Of a DNA stretch of 31,618 bases, positions 24,501-31,618 are shown in pieces. A program made the translations under genes and the position numbers. Where the stretch lies: contig CAJUII010000016.1 in NCBI GenBank assembly GCA_910586405.1, positions 1 through 31,618 of the forward strand. Direction: 5' to 3'. Source of the stretch: an uncultured Lachnospiraceae bacterium (GTDB lineage: Bacteria > Bacillota > Clostridia > Lachnospirales > Lachnospiraceae). The stretch's first letter is position 1, and every line of letters starts with the position of its first letter. The notes below the pieces were generated by a model. The model searched no databases, was not told the DNA's origin, and saw only the letters and a list, made by a program, of their open reading frames with translations.

Positions 24501-26117
24501 AAAAAACTGACACATAAAACTGACTACACACTCAGTTATCCATATATGCAATCTGGTGCATACAAAAAAGCAGGTGTATATCCGATTGTGATCAAAGGGA
24601 CGAAAAACTACAGTGGCACGCGAACCATAAACGTAACAATCAGTCAAAAGACAATGCTCAACAAGGTATCTGTGTCAAAAATACCCGATCAGACTTACAA
24701 AAATGAACTTGTAGATACGCTCGGTGTCTCAGGAATCATACCGGACAAGCTACATGTCACCTACAAAAATAAACCTCTGATCCAAAGCACGGACGGTGGC
24801 AAAACTGGTGATTACACTGTATCATACAAAAATAACAGAGCCATTGGAACTGCCACCGCGACGATCACGGCAGTCGAGGGAAGCGCCTATGCAGGCTCTA
24901 AAAATATTACCTACAAGATTGTCGGGCAAAAGATCAGCAAAGCGTCCGTTGACGGCATCACCGACAAAATTTACACCGGAAACGAATCAGACGTTCAACA
25001 GGACAATCTGACATTGACTCTTGATCATATAACCCTAAAAGAAAGTAAAGATAATGGCGTCACTGGGGATTATATCATCTCCTACAAAAACACAGCTAAG
25101 GCTGGAACTGCAACCATTATTTTCAAGGGTATCAACGAGTACAGCGGAGAACTCAAAAAAACCTACAAAATTACAGCCCGCGAAATCTCTAACGGGAACA
25201 ATGGGCTTGGCACAAATATCACAATGGCTTATACCACTGAACACGCTGCCGCCAAACCAATTACTGTGACAGATTTGTCACAGATTACCTCGCCTTATAT
25301 GAAAGGAGGCGCAAAACCACAGATTTCGCTGCACTATAATGGAATGGCGCTGATACCAGGCAGAGATTACACTATTTCATACAAGAATCATACATCTGTG
25401 ACAACCCCGGATACGCCTGCCAATAAGCTTCCCAGACTGACGATCAAGGGAAAAGGCAGCTTCAAGGGCACACTGACAGGTACTTGGCGTATCACAGACG
25501 GCGCAATGTCTGACACCAATGACAAACTCACAATAACTGCAAAGGATATCACTTACAAAAAGAAAGCGGGTAATTACAAGACCACCCTGACTATAACCGA
25601 TGCCAACGGAAAAAAATTGACGGCGGGCAAAGATTATGACAAGAATGTCATTTACACATATGTCAAAGACACACAGGTAACAACTGCGACTGGCGAACAG
25701 CTCACCAGAAAAGCAGGAGAACTTGTCGATAAAAAAGACATTCTCAATGCAAATACCTGGATACGCGCCACCGTCAAAGGTATCGGCGCATACGCTGGAG
25801 CTGGCGATGCATCACTGTCTGTGACCTACCGCATCATTGCAGCCAATATTACATCTGCAAAGATCAAGGTCAGTTCCAAAGTGTATCAAAATGGCAGGGA
25901 AGTGACACTGACACCAGAGGATCTCAAACTCACCATCAATGGCACAGAACTTGTACATGGGACAGACTATCTCATCGACGAGCACACCTATACAAACAAT
26001 ACCACAAAGGGCAAGGCATCTGTCATACTGCGCGGCATTGGTACGAACTACGGTGGACAGCGTAAGATCACTTTTACAATCACATCAAAATCTCTCTTGT
26101 GGTGGTGGCGGGACTAA
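21540..26117 (+). CDS. Secreted glucosaminidase with Ig-like and C-terminal repeat domains
   Basis: A 1525-residue exported protein. Order: signal peptide (1 to about 30, MFKKTNKWIALLVCAVL), Ser/Glu/Thr-rich low-complexity linker (30-190) with 20-residue repeats, an SH3-like segment (about 213-275), a glucosaminidase domain (about 315-590; probable catalytic Glu in HLASRVYQEQGSG), two BIG2-type Ig-like domains (about 610-790), an InlB_B-type module (about 795-865), and seven diverged repeats of about 90 residues (870-1525) built around DYTVSYKN, a G-x-Y-x-G turn and a final strand. Such enzymes cleave the glycan strands of peptidoglycan. There is no LPXTG anchor; the end is SKSLLWWWRD. GGAG precedes the ATG. 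It ends five bases before the convergent FHA gene. Confidence 0.9.
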   Translation: MFKKTNKWIALLVCAVLCINSPAITSTAESASENTKIQTSKTSSFESENTEYKTSKTDITEQSNETEPDEEQFSESEFSDKQVNESKPIENQTTESESSEEQLSETEPVENQTTESESSEEQLSETEPVEEQTTEPESFEEQLSETEPVEEQVIESESDSSEEQFTESETLEIQLTETDSSENDYDQSVSEAIAAFRDLLQDRPLMALLYHTDSYQVQHEAGSYDTPAATINSGHTLYIEDLVIHDTEVWYQVRFWLDGTEQTGYVEAYYLAYADENWIAWEKEYLSALFPESTTYGITAYTNTTGRIDYSDISTFPGIYQENLRTLKEQHPAWTFVPMRTGLDFNTAVSNETGAKNLIQNTASNAAKGWVGNPCPTESGWYYATKPAVAHYMNPVNFLTETSIFQFEQLTFNSTYHNVTAIQTFLNNTFMKGKIPGDGSGRTYAQAFYEIGKNRKLSPIHLASRVYQEQGSGNSALISGTYKGFEGYYNYFNVGVNGASTAEKVTKGLTYAKQKGWNTRYKSLDGGAATIGNNYILKGQDTVYLQKFNVDVNSPHGLYNHQYMQNVQAPASESSSIKRMYAGTGSLNSGFVFKIPVYQNMPGEKEIKNISLDKTSLHLYRPDAIENIPGSGFNATATLSVKIEPADTTDDKTITWTSSNPKIVSVKPDQTTHKATITALDGGEATITAQSVNGKTARCKVKVEAPLYGLELKNLNAENDAPSATLYTGQHLTLTADYQPKDTTDEVHITWSSSNPSVASVQGGKVTAHTAGNAIITAVLGRFSASYEIHVEECNVTFMSPDYTHALKKIQTMMGTKIPSESFPTLENPVDKLFIGWFTDKNGQGTRFDSNTYVNQNTIVLYPYFEQQGKGFYVIPVGDQTYTGKSIKPQVQVYDSIAYNDGDTELIELVQGQDYTVSYKNNKNVNTSVKKSPTITVKGKGNYAGTETITFNILPKSLNDHDITADNITVAYNGKVQKTSPAVYRDGKKLTHKTDYTLSYPYMQSGAYKKAGVYPIVIKGTKNYSGTRTINVTISQKTMLNKVSVSKIPDQTYKNELVDTLGVSGIIPDKLHVTYKNKPLIQSTDGGKTGDYTVSYKNNRAIGTATATITAVEGSAYAGSKNITYKIVGQKISKASVDGITDKIYTGNESDVQQDNLTLTLDHITLKESKDNGVTGDYIISYKNTAKAGTATIIFKGINEYSGELKKTYKITAREISNGNNGLGTNITMAYTTEHAAAKPITVTDLSQITSPYMKGGAKPQISLHYNGMALIPGRDYTISYKNHTSVTTPDTPANKLPRLTIKGKGSFKGTLTGTWRITDGAMSDTNDKLTITAKDITYKKKAGNYKTTLTITDANGKKLTAGKDYDKNVIYTYVKDTQVTTATGEQLTRKAGELVDKKDILNANTWIRATVKGIGAYAGAGDASLSVTYRIIAANITSAKIKVSSKVYQNGREVTLTPEDLKLTINGTELVHGTDYLIDEHTYTNNTTKGKASVILRGIGTNYGGQRKITFTITSKSLLWWWRD
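21747..21986 (+). repeat. 60-bp in-frame tandem repeats in the glucosaminidase gene
   Basis: Four consecutive 60-base units encode 20-residue Glu/Ser/Thr-rich repeats (pattern EEQLSETEPVE). Units at 21807, 21867 and 21927 are nearly identical; the first, at 21747, is diverged. Since the unit is a multiple of three, copy-number change would alter linker length without a frameshift. The segment probably spaces the enzyme domain from the secretion end or spans the cell wall. Confidence 0.85.
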
Positions 26118-26122
26118 AACGC

Positions 26123-27742
26123 TCAGCAATATGTAAAACAAGTCCTTCCAAAACGGAGCCGGTCTCCCGGCTCCAATGCCACAGACTGATTGACATCCAA
26201 TAGCACACCATTACGAACTGTTCCGTTTGTGGAATTTAAGTCACATAGATACACCCTGCCGTCATGCTCTTCAAATCGCGCATGCATTTTACTGACAGCC
26301 GTGTCATGAATAACAAAATCAGCCACATCGGCAAGTTTTCCAACTGTCATCGGCAGCCTGTCTAACGAAATACTCACTTCTCTGCCATTCATGCGTCCAC
26401 ACAGCATTCGTTCTTCCACGACGCCTTCTCCCAGATATACCGTTTCGCTCTGCTGACAAGAACTTAATCTGTTTCCTGTACTTTTGGCACGAAGTGTTTC
26501 GATCTCGCAGCTCTCAGGTCTGTTCTCACGCTCTCTTTCTCTGCTCTTAACACCACACATTCCGCCATCTATACGTTCCAATGTAGTATCACACGCATCT
26601 CTTTCTTGCCAAAGACCTGCTGCCGGTTCTGAATATTTATCATTCCAGTCATAAGTATCTTCCCCACTTCCAACAGCGGTGTAATACTGAAAATCTCCAC
26701 CTTCCACATCCTCACCAGAATCCTCTATCTCCTGACCCTGACGCCTTTTTTTGATGTAGCAGGAAAAGAACAAGATGGCTGCCACAATCGCCATCGCCAC
26801 TGCACCGCACAAATACAATTCATTATTTCCACTTAACTCAAACGAATGAAGTATTCGCGCGCCGACGATAATCGCCCCAGCGCAGAGTGATACACAGACG
26901 CAAAAGATTCCACCAATCAGATCACCGATATTTTTTGTGCCGGACTGCGCTTTTTCATCAGATATCTGATCTTTTGGTGTGTGAAAAAAAGCATTTGAAT
27001 CGCAAGCATCATAAGAATTTACTGTAAAATCGCTTTGTCTAGCACTATTTTCTTTCTCACTATGGTTTACAGTGCCATGATTAGAAAAATTCCATCCCCC
27101 AGATTTGAACTTGCCTGCCAGATGCGCATCCATTTGCGCAGATTCCCTCTCCTTGTGTACCAAATCCACAATCATATGCCCCATCATTGCGCCAATCTCA
27201 CTGATAACATAATTGGGATTTCTAGTATAGCGATAAACCTGATAGCCGAGCATCACTGCCCGCTCATCGGTGTGATCAATCTTCGTGAGCAGCTCATCAA
27301 TAAATTCCATGAAAGACAGCCTCACATCGCCTTCATACTCAGGATAGCAAACAAAATAAGGTTCCATGTTTTCCACATCCATATATATAAGTTCTGGTTT
27401 CATGATAATCTGCGCGCCATCCAGCAAATATTCCTCAAGTCTGTCAAAGAGACTCACACAGCCAGACAGAAGCCGTCTCAATGCCTCGTACTGAATCTCA
27501 CATTTGTCATACACCCTGTCTAGTGGCTGAAGCGAATTGATCTCATAATAATATCGGCACTCGCCGTTCATGCGCCTGTGCGTGACTGGCAAGAGACCTG
27601 GAATACGGTTTTCCAGCAGCATTTTGGTGCGATAATCCACGCTCTCTCGCGCTTCTTTTCCAAAATAGCTGCACTGGCTCAAAATGATATAATTGTGATT
27701 CATACTTCTCTCGAAGCTGATCTCAGGCATTTTCTCCTTCAT
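26123..27742 (-). CDS. FHA-domain membrane protein with N-terminal DUF6382-type domain
   Basis: I start at ATG 27742 (MKEKMPEISFERS, 539 residues): GGAGG lies six bases upstream; a start 16 codons earlier lacks a site. Residues 1 to about 190 match the DUF6382 type found in clostridial FHA proteins (NHNYIILSQC, YYYEINSLQPL, YMDVENMEPYFVCYPEY). Two adjacent membrane helices lie at about 280-335, followed by a polar linker. The C-terminal FHA domain (about 460-539) has HARFEEHDGRVYLCDLNSTN, the phosphothreonine-binding core. It is the last gene of the Tad-like cluster, 50 bases after the TadE-like gene, and may connect Ser/Thr phosphorylation with pilus assembly. Confidence 0.88.
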   Translation of the reverse strand: MKEKMPEISFERSMNHNYIILSQCSYFGKEARESVDYRTKMLLENRIPGLLPVTHRRMNGECRYYYEINSLQPLDRVYDKCEIQYEALRRLLSGCVSLFDRLEEYLLDGAQIIMKPELIYMDVENMEPYFVCYPEYEGDVRLSFMEFIDELLTKIDHTDERAVMLGYQVYRYTRNPNYVISEIGAMMGHMIVDLVHKERESAQMDAHLAGKFKSGGWNFSNHGTVNHSEKENSARQSDFTVNSYDACDSNAFFHTPKDQISDEKAQSGTKNIGDLIGGIFCVCVSLCAGAIIVGARILHSFELSGNNELYLCGAVAMAIVAAILFFSCYIKKRRQGQEIEDSGEDVEGGDFQYYTAVGSGEDTYDWNDKYSEPAAGLWQERDACDTTLERIDGGMCGVKSRERERENRPESCEIETLRAKSTGNRLSSCQQSETVYLGEGVVEERMLCGRMNGREVSISLDRLPMTVGKLADVADFVIHDTAVSKMHARFEEHDGRVYLCDLNSTNGTVRNGVLLDVNQSVALEPGDRLRFGRTCFTYC

Positions 27743-27791
27743 GCCATACCTCCAACATATTAATACCCCTCTTTTATCCTGTTTCATCAAT

Positions 27792-28322
27792 TCAAGGTGC
27801 CATCAACCTGTTCAAGACTCGCCAGTCGCGGATTGTTCTAGCAGGTCTCAGACGCTTTGCACTTCTGCTGACATCCAACGTCATATCCATGTCAGGTACA
27901 TATTCATACAGCCATCCAACAAACGGCATATTGAGCACACAGTGATAAGCCACTGTCACGCTGTCCGCATCCACGCTCACGTCGTACCCAAAATCGCGCA
28001 TTGCATAAAGTTTACCCTCGACAAGTCTCGCAGCGGCGATTCGCGCAGCCGATTCAGCCTCCTGTGCCGTCTTATAATGACTGCTCGTGCCTCTGAGTGC
28101 CGCCTCATAGGCACTGTGTTCCATGACACACCTGTCATAACTGTAAAATGCGAGAAAAATCATCATCACTGTAAAGAGCATCACCATCGGCAGAATCAGT
28201 GAGGCCTCCACTGTAAAATATGCCTCCTCAACCTGTTTTCTCAATATACCGCACACTGTAAATCTGAATGTAGACAACACACCATTGATGTGTTTTATGT
28301 ATATCTTTACAATACGACACAT
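27792..28322 (-). CDS. TadE-like pseudopilin
   Basis: I favour the ATG at 28322 (MCRIVKIYIK, 176 residues), which overlaps the prepilin peptidase end by 16 bases and has GCAGGG upstream; longer starts would lie deep in that gene. After a basic N-terminus comes A34-Y-F-T-V-E39 followed by a hydrophobic helix (ASLILPMVMLFTVMMIFLAF), the typical cleavage site and stalk of TadE-like proteins. The rest is a mixed globular domain. TadE-like minor pilins are needed for Flp pilus assembly or secretion. Exact start is uncertain. Confidence 0.85.
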   Translation of the reverse strand: MCRIVKIYIKHINGVLSTFRFTVCGILRKQVEEAYFTVEASLILPMVMLFTVMMIFLAFYSYDRCVMEHSAYEAALRGTSSHYKTAQEAESAARIAAARLVEGKLYAMRDFGYDVSVDADSVTVAYHCVLNMPFVGWLYEYVPDMDMTLDVSRSAKRLRPARTIRDWRVLNRLMAP

Positions 28323-28732
28323 AACAAATACCCTGCAAACAATGCCGGCAGAAATGGCAGCCTCGTTTGCCTGCCTCCCCTTCGCAACACCAAAACGCCG
28401 ATCGCCGTGATACACATTAGAAACGATGCCATACAGACTACAAGGAAACATCTGCGTGCACCCACTGCAATTCCCACTGCTGTGATCACCATGCCATCTC
28501 CCTTTCCGATCTGCTCTCTTGAAGCAACTGACAACCCGATTGCACAGAGACCGATTGACAGCCCGCCCACAGTATCAAGAATACTAAAATTATTTTGAAA
28601 AGGCAGCATGATGCAACATGCCAAAAACAATACTGCAATCATCCGCCTGCTGATCATTCGGCTTTTGATATCCAAAATCCCAGCCACGAAGAGCAAGATT
28701 CCTATCCCAATCACTATCATTCTATATATCAT
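28307..28732 (-). CDS. Type IV prepilin peptidase (A24 family, TadV/CpaA-like)
   Basis: A 141-residue integral membrane aspartic peptidase lacking the N-methylation domain, as usual for TadV/CpaA. The two catalytic aspartates lie in GILDIKSRMISR (about residue 22) and in GKGDGMVI (about residue 79). Four or more hydrophobic helices fill the sequence. GGGAGAATTG precedes the ATG. It should remove the leader peptides of the Flp1 pilin and both TadE-like proteins encoded here. It starts about 95 bases after the Cys-rich TadE-like gene and overlaps the next one. Confidence 0.92.
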   Translation of the reverse strand: MIYRMIVIGIGILLFVAGILDIKSRMISRRMIAVLFLACCIMLPFQNNFSILDTVGGLSIGLCAIGLSVASREQIGKGDGMVITAVGIAVGARRCFLVVCMASFLMCITAIGVLVLRRGGRQTRLPFLPALFAGYLLCVVL

Positions 28733-28826
28733 TTCAATTCTCCCAATTATATCTCTATTCTATTGTCCAATCGTTACTGTCTTCATCCTCTACATACATC
28801 GCATATCTTTTCTGTAAGTATTGTAT

Positions 28827-29747
28827 TTATCCACACTTGCTGCAAGCTCCCCTGCCGCCTGTCTCAGATATCGGAACAGCTATGACAGTTCTTCTTAACC
28901 CGCTGCACCCAAGCGTCGTATGATATCGATTTCCATATCCCGTAATATAGACTACACTGCCGCTTGAAGCCCCGCACGTCCCACAGGGATAATACTTCTC
29001 ACCATCATCGTTTCTCTGAGTCTTTAGAAAATCAAAGTCTACCGCAGTGATTGAGAGTTTTAAGTAACTGCATGCGCGCGAACAATGATAGACAGTTCCA
29101 TCCGGTGTAATATATACAATTTCCTCCTCTTTAACTCTGTCTGTACCGCTGCCTGCATTGTCATACCCTGTCCATGCCCTTGTACGCATTCTGTTGTACA
29201 TGGCCCGCTGACGCCATCCAACCACTGCTGCCGGAGGTTTGACTTGATACTGTGCCACCAGATCAATACAATCCTCATGCTGCATGACAGAGGAGCTAAG
29301 CCACGAGACAGCCGAGGCGCCGCCCGCGAGGGGCGAAGCATTAAGATACGCCGTTCCTAGTTTTGTGCGGACTCTCCCTGCCGCATATATGGATGTCAGA
29401 CCTAGTGACTCTGCCTTTCCTGCTGAACCGAACCCTATTTTCCGATACTCATATCCATACACTGCCATCTGTTTTGCCGTGTCATGCATTGCAGCACTCA
29501 TATTGCCTTGTAATCGATACACCTCGACAATGGAGATGATGTTTAGAAAAGCGAACATAAACAGCGGCAGCACGAGACACGCTTCCACAGTCATACTCGC
29601 CTTTTTTATCACTCCAGAGGAGCAGGGGGACATTCTTCCCAATGACAGAACCAGAAACCGTATACGCCTGACCTTGGAGAGCGAGGCACCTCCCTTCCAC
29701 CAATTTTTTCTTTGATTTTGTTCCCTATTCCGCATCCAAAAGAACAT
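28827..29747 (-). CDS. TadE-like pseudopilin with duplicated Cys/His C-terminal modules
   Basis: A 306-residue protein. The segment KKA50-SMTVE55-ACLVLPLFMFAFLNIIS carries a cleavage site like that of the other TadE-like protein and a long hydrophobic helix. The extracytoplasmic part ends with two copies of one module: VVYITPDGTVYH (about 210-258) and VVYITGYGNRYH (266-305), each with YH-x4-CS-x-L then C-x2-C (H221, C226, C255, C258; H276, C281, C302, C305). The four-ligand pattern resembles Ada-type or zinc-ribbon metal sites, unusual outside the membrane; C222 and C160 are extra. It follows the DUF5702 gene by 21 bases. Role within the pilus unknown. Confidence 0.82.
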   Translation of the reverse strand: MFFWMRNREQNQRKNWWKGGASLSKVRRIRFLVLSLGRMSPCSSGVIKKASMTVEACLVLPLFMFAFLNIISIVEVYRLQGNMSAAMHDTAKQMAVYGYEYRKIGFGSAGKAESLGLTSIYAAGRVRTKLGTAYLNASPLAGGASAVSWLSSSVMQHEDCIDLVAQYQVKPPAAVVGWRQRAMYNRMRTRAWTGYDNAGSGTDRVKEEEIVYITPDGTVYHCSRACSYLKLSITAVDFDFLKTQRNDDGEKYYPCGTCGASSGSVVYITGYGNRYHTTLGCSGLRRTVIAVPISETGGRGACSKCG

Positions 29748-29768
29748 CCGCCTACTCCCCTTCTCCTC

Positions 29769-31238
29769 TCAAAACGTCTCTGCGCCATAACACATTTTCT
29801 TAGAAAATACAAAATCATGTCCGACGGCATCCTCAAATCCAAAGTTTACCTTCATGTAATCCATGCACCTGTCTATCCTAAAATGTTCATTCCCATCGGT
29901 CTGCCTTAGATCCATCTCCACAATGTCAAGACTTCGCGCTGCCTTTGTATCTCTGTTCATCAATCCCAAAAAAATGCTCAGATACTCCGCATAAGTTAGT
30001 CCTGACGCACTCTTGCTGCTGCCAGATAAACTTCCGCTCAATAGCCCTGAGAGACTTGTGTTCCAGCTGCCTGAATCTTTGATGAGCGCAATTTTACCAC
30101 CTTCAAGAAGCTGGCGCACATCGACCACGGACTCCGCAAATGCCCACACTCCAAGGAGTATCGCGGTGAGCAGTTCCGTAAGTTCCGGCACAAGCAGCAG
30201 TGTACAAAGAACCGTGGATACAAGCTCAACCTCAGCTTTTTTGACAGAATCCGCATAGATTGCGGTGAGGTTTGCCGCCGCGCGAAGTGCAAACAACCTC
30301 TCCACGCAGCCTCTTATATTCTCAGCATCACTTCTCAAACCACACAAAATATACTCTATCTGATATTTCAACAGTCCTTCATCCTTTGGCGCGCTGTAAT
30401 TTCCACACATTTTCATCAAATATGCCCCATAAATCAGCTCATCCACAACGCCATCCGGCTTGTCTGCACCCTCGTGCAGCCCGATTCCCCGATTGATTTT
30501 TCCGTTTTTGCTGCGTGTAGAAAAATAGGGACCTGTGTCCATTACTGCCCCTGAGACAGATGCACTCCCTGGCAGTACCAGAGTCATAATCCCTTCACCA
30601 ACGATTTTGTCAAACAACCCTGATACTTTTTGATAGGAATACCCCTCCTCGCTCTCGGCGCCGTACTCCACAATACCTTTTTTGGTCAGTGCTTCCTCAA
30701 ACGCTCGCTTTTGCGCCGCGATCTCACCTGCGACATCTTTTTCAATCAAACCTTTTGACTGTACTGTATCCATCTGTTCCCGAACCCTTGCGATGAGATC
30801 ACCGCCGTAGACTGCTTTCATATAATTGACTGCCTGTGCTTTCCAGACCATACAATTGTCATCGCTTGCACATGACACCTCCTCAATCTCAAGATACGGA
30901 TTGGAAAGCTCTAACAGAGTCGATGCACCTGTAAGATGCAAATCCTGTTCTGGTACTAAATTGTAACTCATGTAGTCTGCCAAATGTTTTTCGACCATAC
31001 CTGTTCCGCCATTGGTACTGCCATAGGAGGTATCTACAAAAAACAGCTCATACTGCTCTAAAATCTCCCGATTGTATTCCGCAAAGATAGAATCCATCCC
31101 CAAGTCTGCGACGAGCTCCGCCTGCGCCCTCACGGCGCCAATCGCCGCGCCTTCGACAAAAACGAAGAGCAGCGATAGGACGATGCCAAATATGAGGGAA
31201 AGATAGACTGTAAGATATGCATTAGATTTTGTTTGCAT
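29769..31238 (-). CDS. DUF5702 / TadG-like membrane protein of the pilus locus
   Basis: A 489-residue protein with an N-terminal membrane anchor (AYLTVYLSLIFGIVLSLLFVFVEG) and a large extracytoplasmic region, matching the DUF5702 family that accompanies Tad loci in Clostridia. A second hydrophobic stretch lies at about 340-375 (LCTLLLVPELTELLTAILLG). The anchor resembles the pilin-like segments of its neighbours but has Tyr where they have the conserved Glu. AAAGGTG lies upstream of the ATG. The start overlaps the end of the Flp1 pilin gene by 17 bases. Function beyond association with the pilus is unknown. Confidence 0.85.
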   Translation of the reverse strand: MQTKSNAYLTVYLSLIFGIVLSLLFVFVEGAAIGAVRAQAELVADLGMDSIFAEYNREILEQYELFFVDTSYGSTNGGTGMVEKHLADYMSYNLVPEQDLHLTGASTLLELSNPYLEIEEVSCASDDNCMVWKAQAVNYMKAVYGGDLIARVREQMDTVQSKGLIEKDVAGEIAAQKRAFEEALTKKGIVEYGAESEEGYSYQKVSGLFDKIVGEGIMTLVLPGSASVSGAVMDTGPYFSTRSKNGKINRGIGLHEGADKPDGVVDELIYGAYLMKMCGNYSAPKDEGLLKYQIEYILCGLRSDAENIRGCVERLFALRAAANLTAIYADSVKKAEVELVSTVLCTLLLVPELTELLTAILLGVWAFAESVVDVRQLLEGGKIALIKDSGSWNTSLSGLLSGSLSGSSKSASGLTYAEYLSIFLGLMNRDTKAARSLDIVEMDLRQTDGNEHFRIDRCMDYMKVNFGFEDAVGHDFVFSKKMCYGAETF

Positions 31239-31389
31239 TATCTGTCACCTTTTTGAGAATCTTCTCCACAAGGGACTTGATACTGTTCTTAAAAATTGCG
31301 ACCAGTGCGACCAACACAACGATGATCAACACAATTTCAACTGTTCCCATTCCTTCCTCTTCCTTCATAAAGTTTCTGAAATTTTTCAT
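31222..31389 (-). CDS. Flp1-family type IVb pilin
   Basis: A 55-residue pilin starting at ATG 31389 (MKNFRNFMKEEEG), with GGAGATTATT directly upstream; an apparent N-terminal extension comes only from the tandem repeat. The prepilin cleavage site is G13-M-G-T-V-E18, with the glutamate at +5, followed by a 20-residue hydrophobic helix (IVLIIVVLVALVAIF) and a short basic tail, the classical Flp1 design. It should polymerise into thin adhesive pili after cleavage by the peptidase at 28307-28732. First recognisable gene of the operon; the remaining Tad ATPase and platform genes are not in this window. Confidence 0.93.
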   Translation of the reverse strand: MKNFRNFMKEEEGMGTVEIVLIIVVLVALVAIFKNSIKSLVEKILKKVTDNANKI

Positions 31390-31406
31390 AATAATCTCCT
31401 TTTCTC

Positions 31407-31618
31407 TTATACCTTCTGATGAACTATTTCTTCTTCTGTCATCTCTTGTTAATATATATATCTTCTGATAACTATTTCTTCTGTCATCTCTTGTTAATAT
31501 ATACCTTCTGATAACTGTTTCTTCTTCTGTCATCTCTTGTTAATATATACCTTCTGATAACTGTTTCTTCTTCTGTCATCTCTTGTTAATATATACCTTC
31601 TGATAACTGTTTCTTCTT
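31407..31618. repeat. Tandem repeat, 46-bp unit (43-49), upstream of the pilin gene
   Basis: At least four complete units and one partial unit, beginning CTTCTGAT at about 31413, 31462, 31505, 31551 and 31597. The three rightmost are practically identical with period 46; the two nearest the pilin gene differ by a lost CTT (43) or extra bases (49). Each contains TTAATATATA and, on the minus strand, GAGATGACAGAAGAAG. The array continues beyond the window. Because 46 is not divisible by three, it is unlikely to be coding; it lies where the pilin promoter or leader should be. Confidence 0.92.

Noticed and set aside
26155..26174. Stem GGAGCCGG / CCGGCTCC with a four-base loop, considered as a terminator for the glucosaminidase or FHA gene.
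   Set aside because: It lies inside the FHA coding sequence, and neither strand has a convincing T-tract (only GTTTTGG on the minus strand).
28757..28829. In-frame continuation of about 23 codons after the TAA of the Cys-rich TadE-like gene (ending EDSNDWTIE).
   Set aside because: It has protein-like composition, but there is no sign of stop-codon readthrough and no start with a ribosome binding site; too short to support.
31390..31533. N-terminal extension of the Flp1 pilin, MTEEETVIRR and onward.
   Set aside because: It is a translation of the tandem repeat; the ATG at 31389 has its own GGAG site and fits the short class III leader of Flp pilins.
1..31618. Search for CRISPR arrays, tRNA/rRNA genes, transposases, integrases and phage genes.
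   Set aside because: No such feature could be supported by reading the sequence; the repeats present lack the spacer pattern of CRISPR.

Overview
The window looks like chromosomal DNA of a low-to-mid GC Firmicute, most likely a Lachnospiraceae-type member of the Clostridia. The evidence is a BceRS-BceAB module, strong AGGAGG ribosome binding sites, sigma-A-like promoters with 17-18 bp spacers, a NiaR-linked nadABC operon, an FMN-riboswitch rib operon in the order ribD-ribE-ribBA-ribH, and a Flp/Tad pilus locus with an FHA-domain protein. I see no rRNA, tRNA, CRISPR array, phage module or transposase. Assignment below class level is inference.

Layout. 1-160: start of a TPR-like protein (minus strand). 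234-4919 (minus): a peptide-antibiotic sensing and resistance module made of response regulator, histidine kinase, ABC ATPase and large permease, with a TTACA-N4-TGTAA operator-like site and a long dyad ahead of the ABC genes. 5061-5789: a pRiA4b ORF-3-like protein with extra zinc-binding clusters. 6048-7096 (plus): a frameshifted gene followed by an intact, possibly related gene. 7197-7625: mscL carrying a C-terminal zinc ribbon. 7688-9065: two minus-strand genes of general or unknown function. 9120-12657 (minus): nadA-nadB-nadC-niaR, de novo NAD synthesis with its own repressor, and a promoter overlapping an inverted repeat. 12834-14238 (plus): a TSCPD-domain protein and murG. 14411-17195 (minus): a rhomboid protease, a flavodoxin-SCP2 fusion and a HIT protein in a tight operon, plus an unrecognised gene. 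17255-20748 (minus): riboflavin synthesis under an FMN riboswitch. 21540-26117 (plus): a 1525-residue secreted glucosaminidase. 26123-31389 (minus): part of a Tad-type pilus locus with Flp1 pilin, a DUF5702/TadG-like protein, two TadE-like pseudopilins, a prepilin peptidase and an FHA protein, preceded by a 46-bp tandem repeat that runs off the window.

How genes cooperate. The Bce kinase and regulator probably control the adjacent transporter. NiaR probably represses nadABC when niacin is available. The FMN riboswitch terminates transcription ahead of ribD when FMN is high. The prepilin peptidase should process the pilin and both TadE-like proteins, which share a G/A-x4-E cleavage motif.

Most unusual observations: a roughly 100-bp structured repeat that ends exactly in the T-tract of intrinsic terminators and is present as a second copy plus a degenerate copy between the riboswitch terminator and ribD; a TadE-like pseudopilin carrying a duplicated H-x4-C...C-x2-C module; and the VNTR-like array upstream of the pilin operon.
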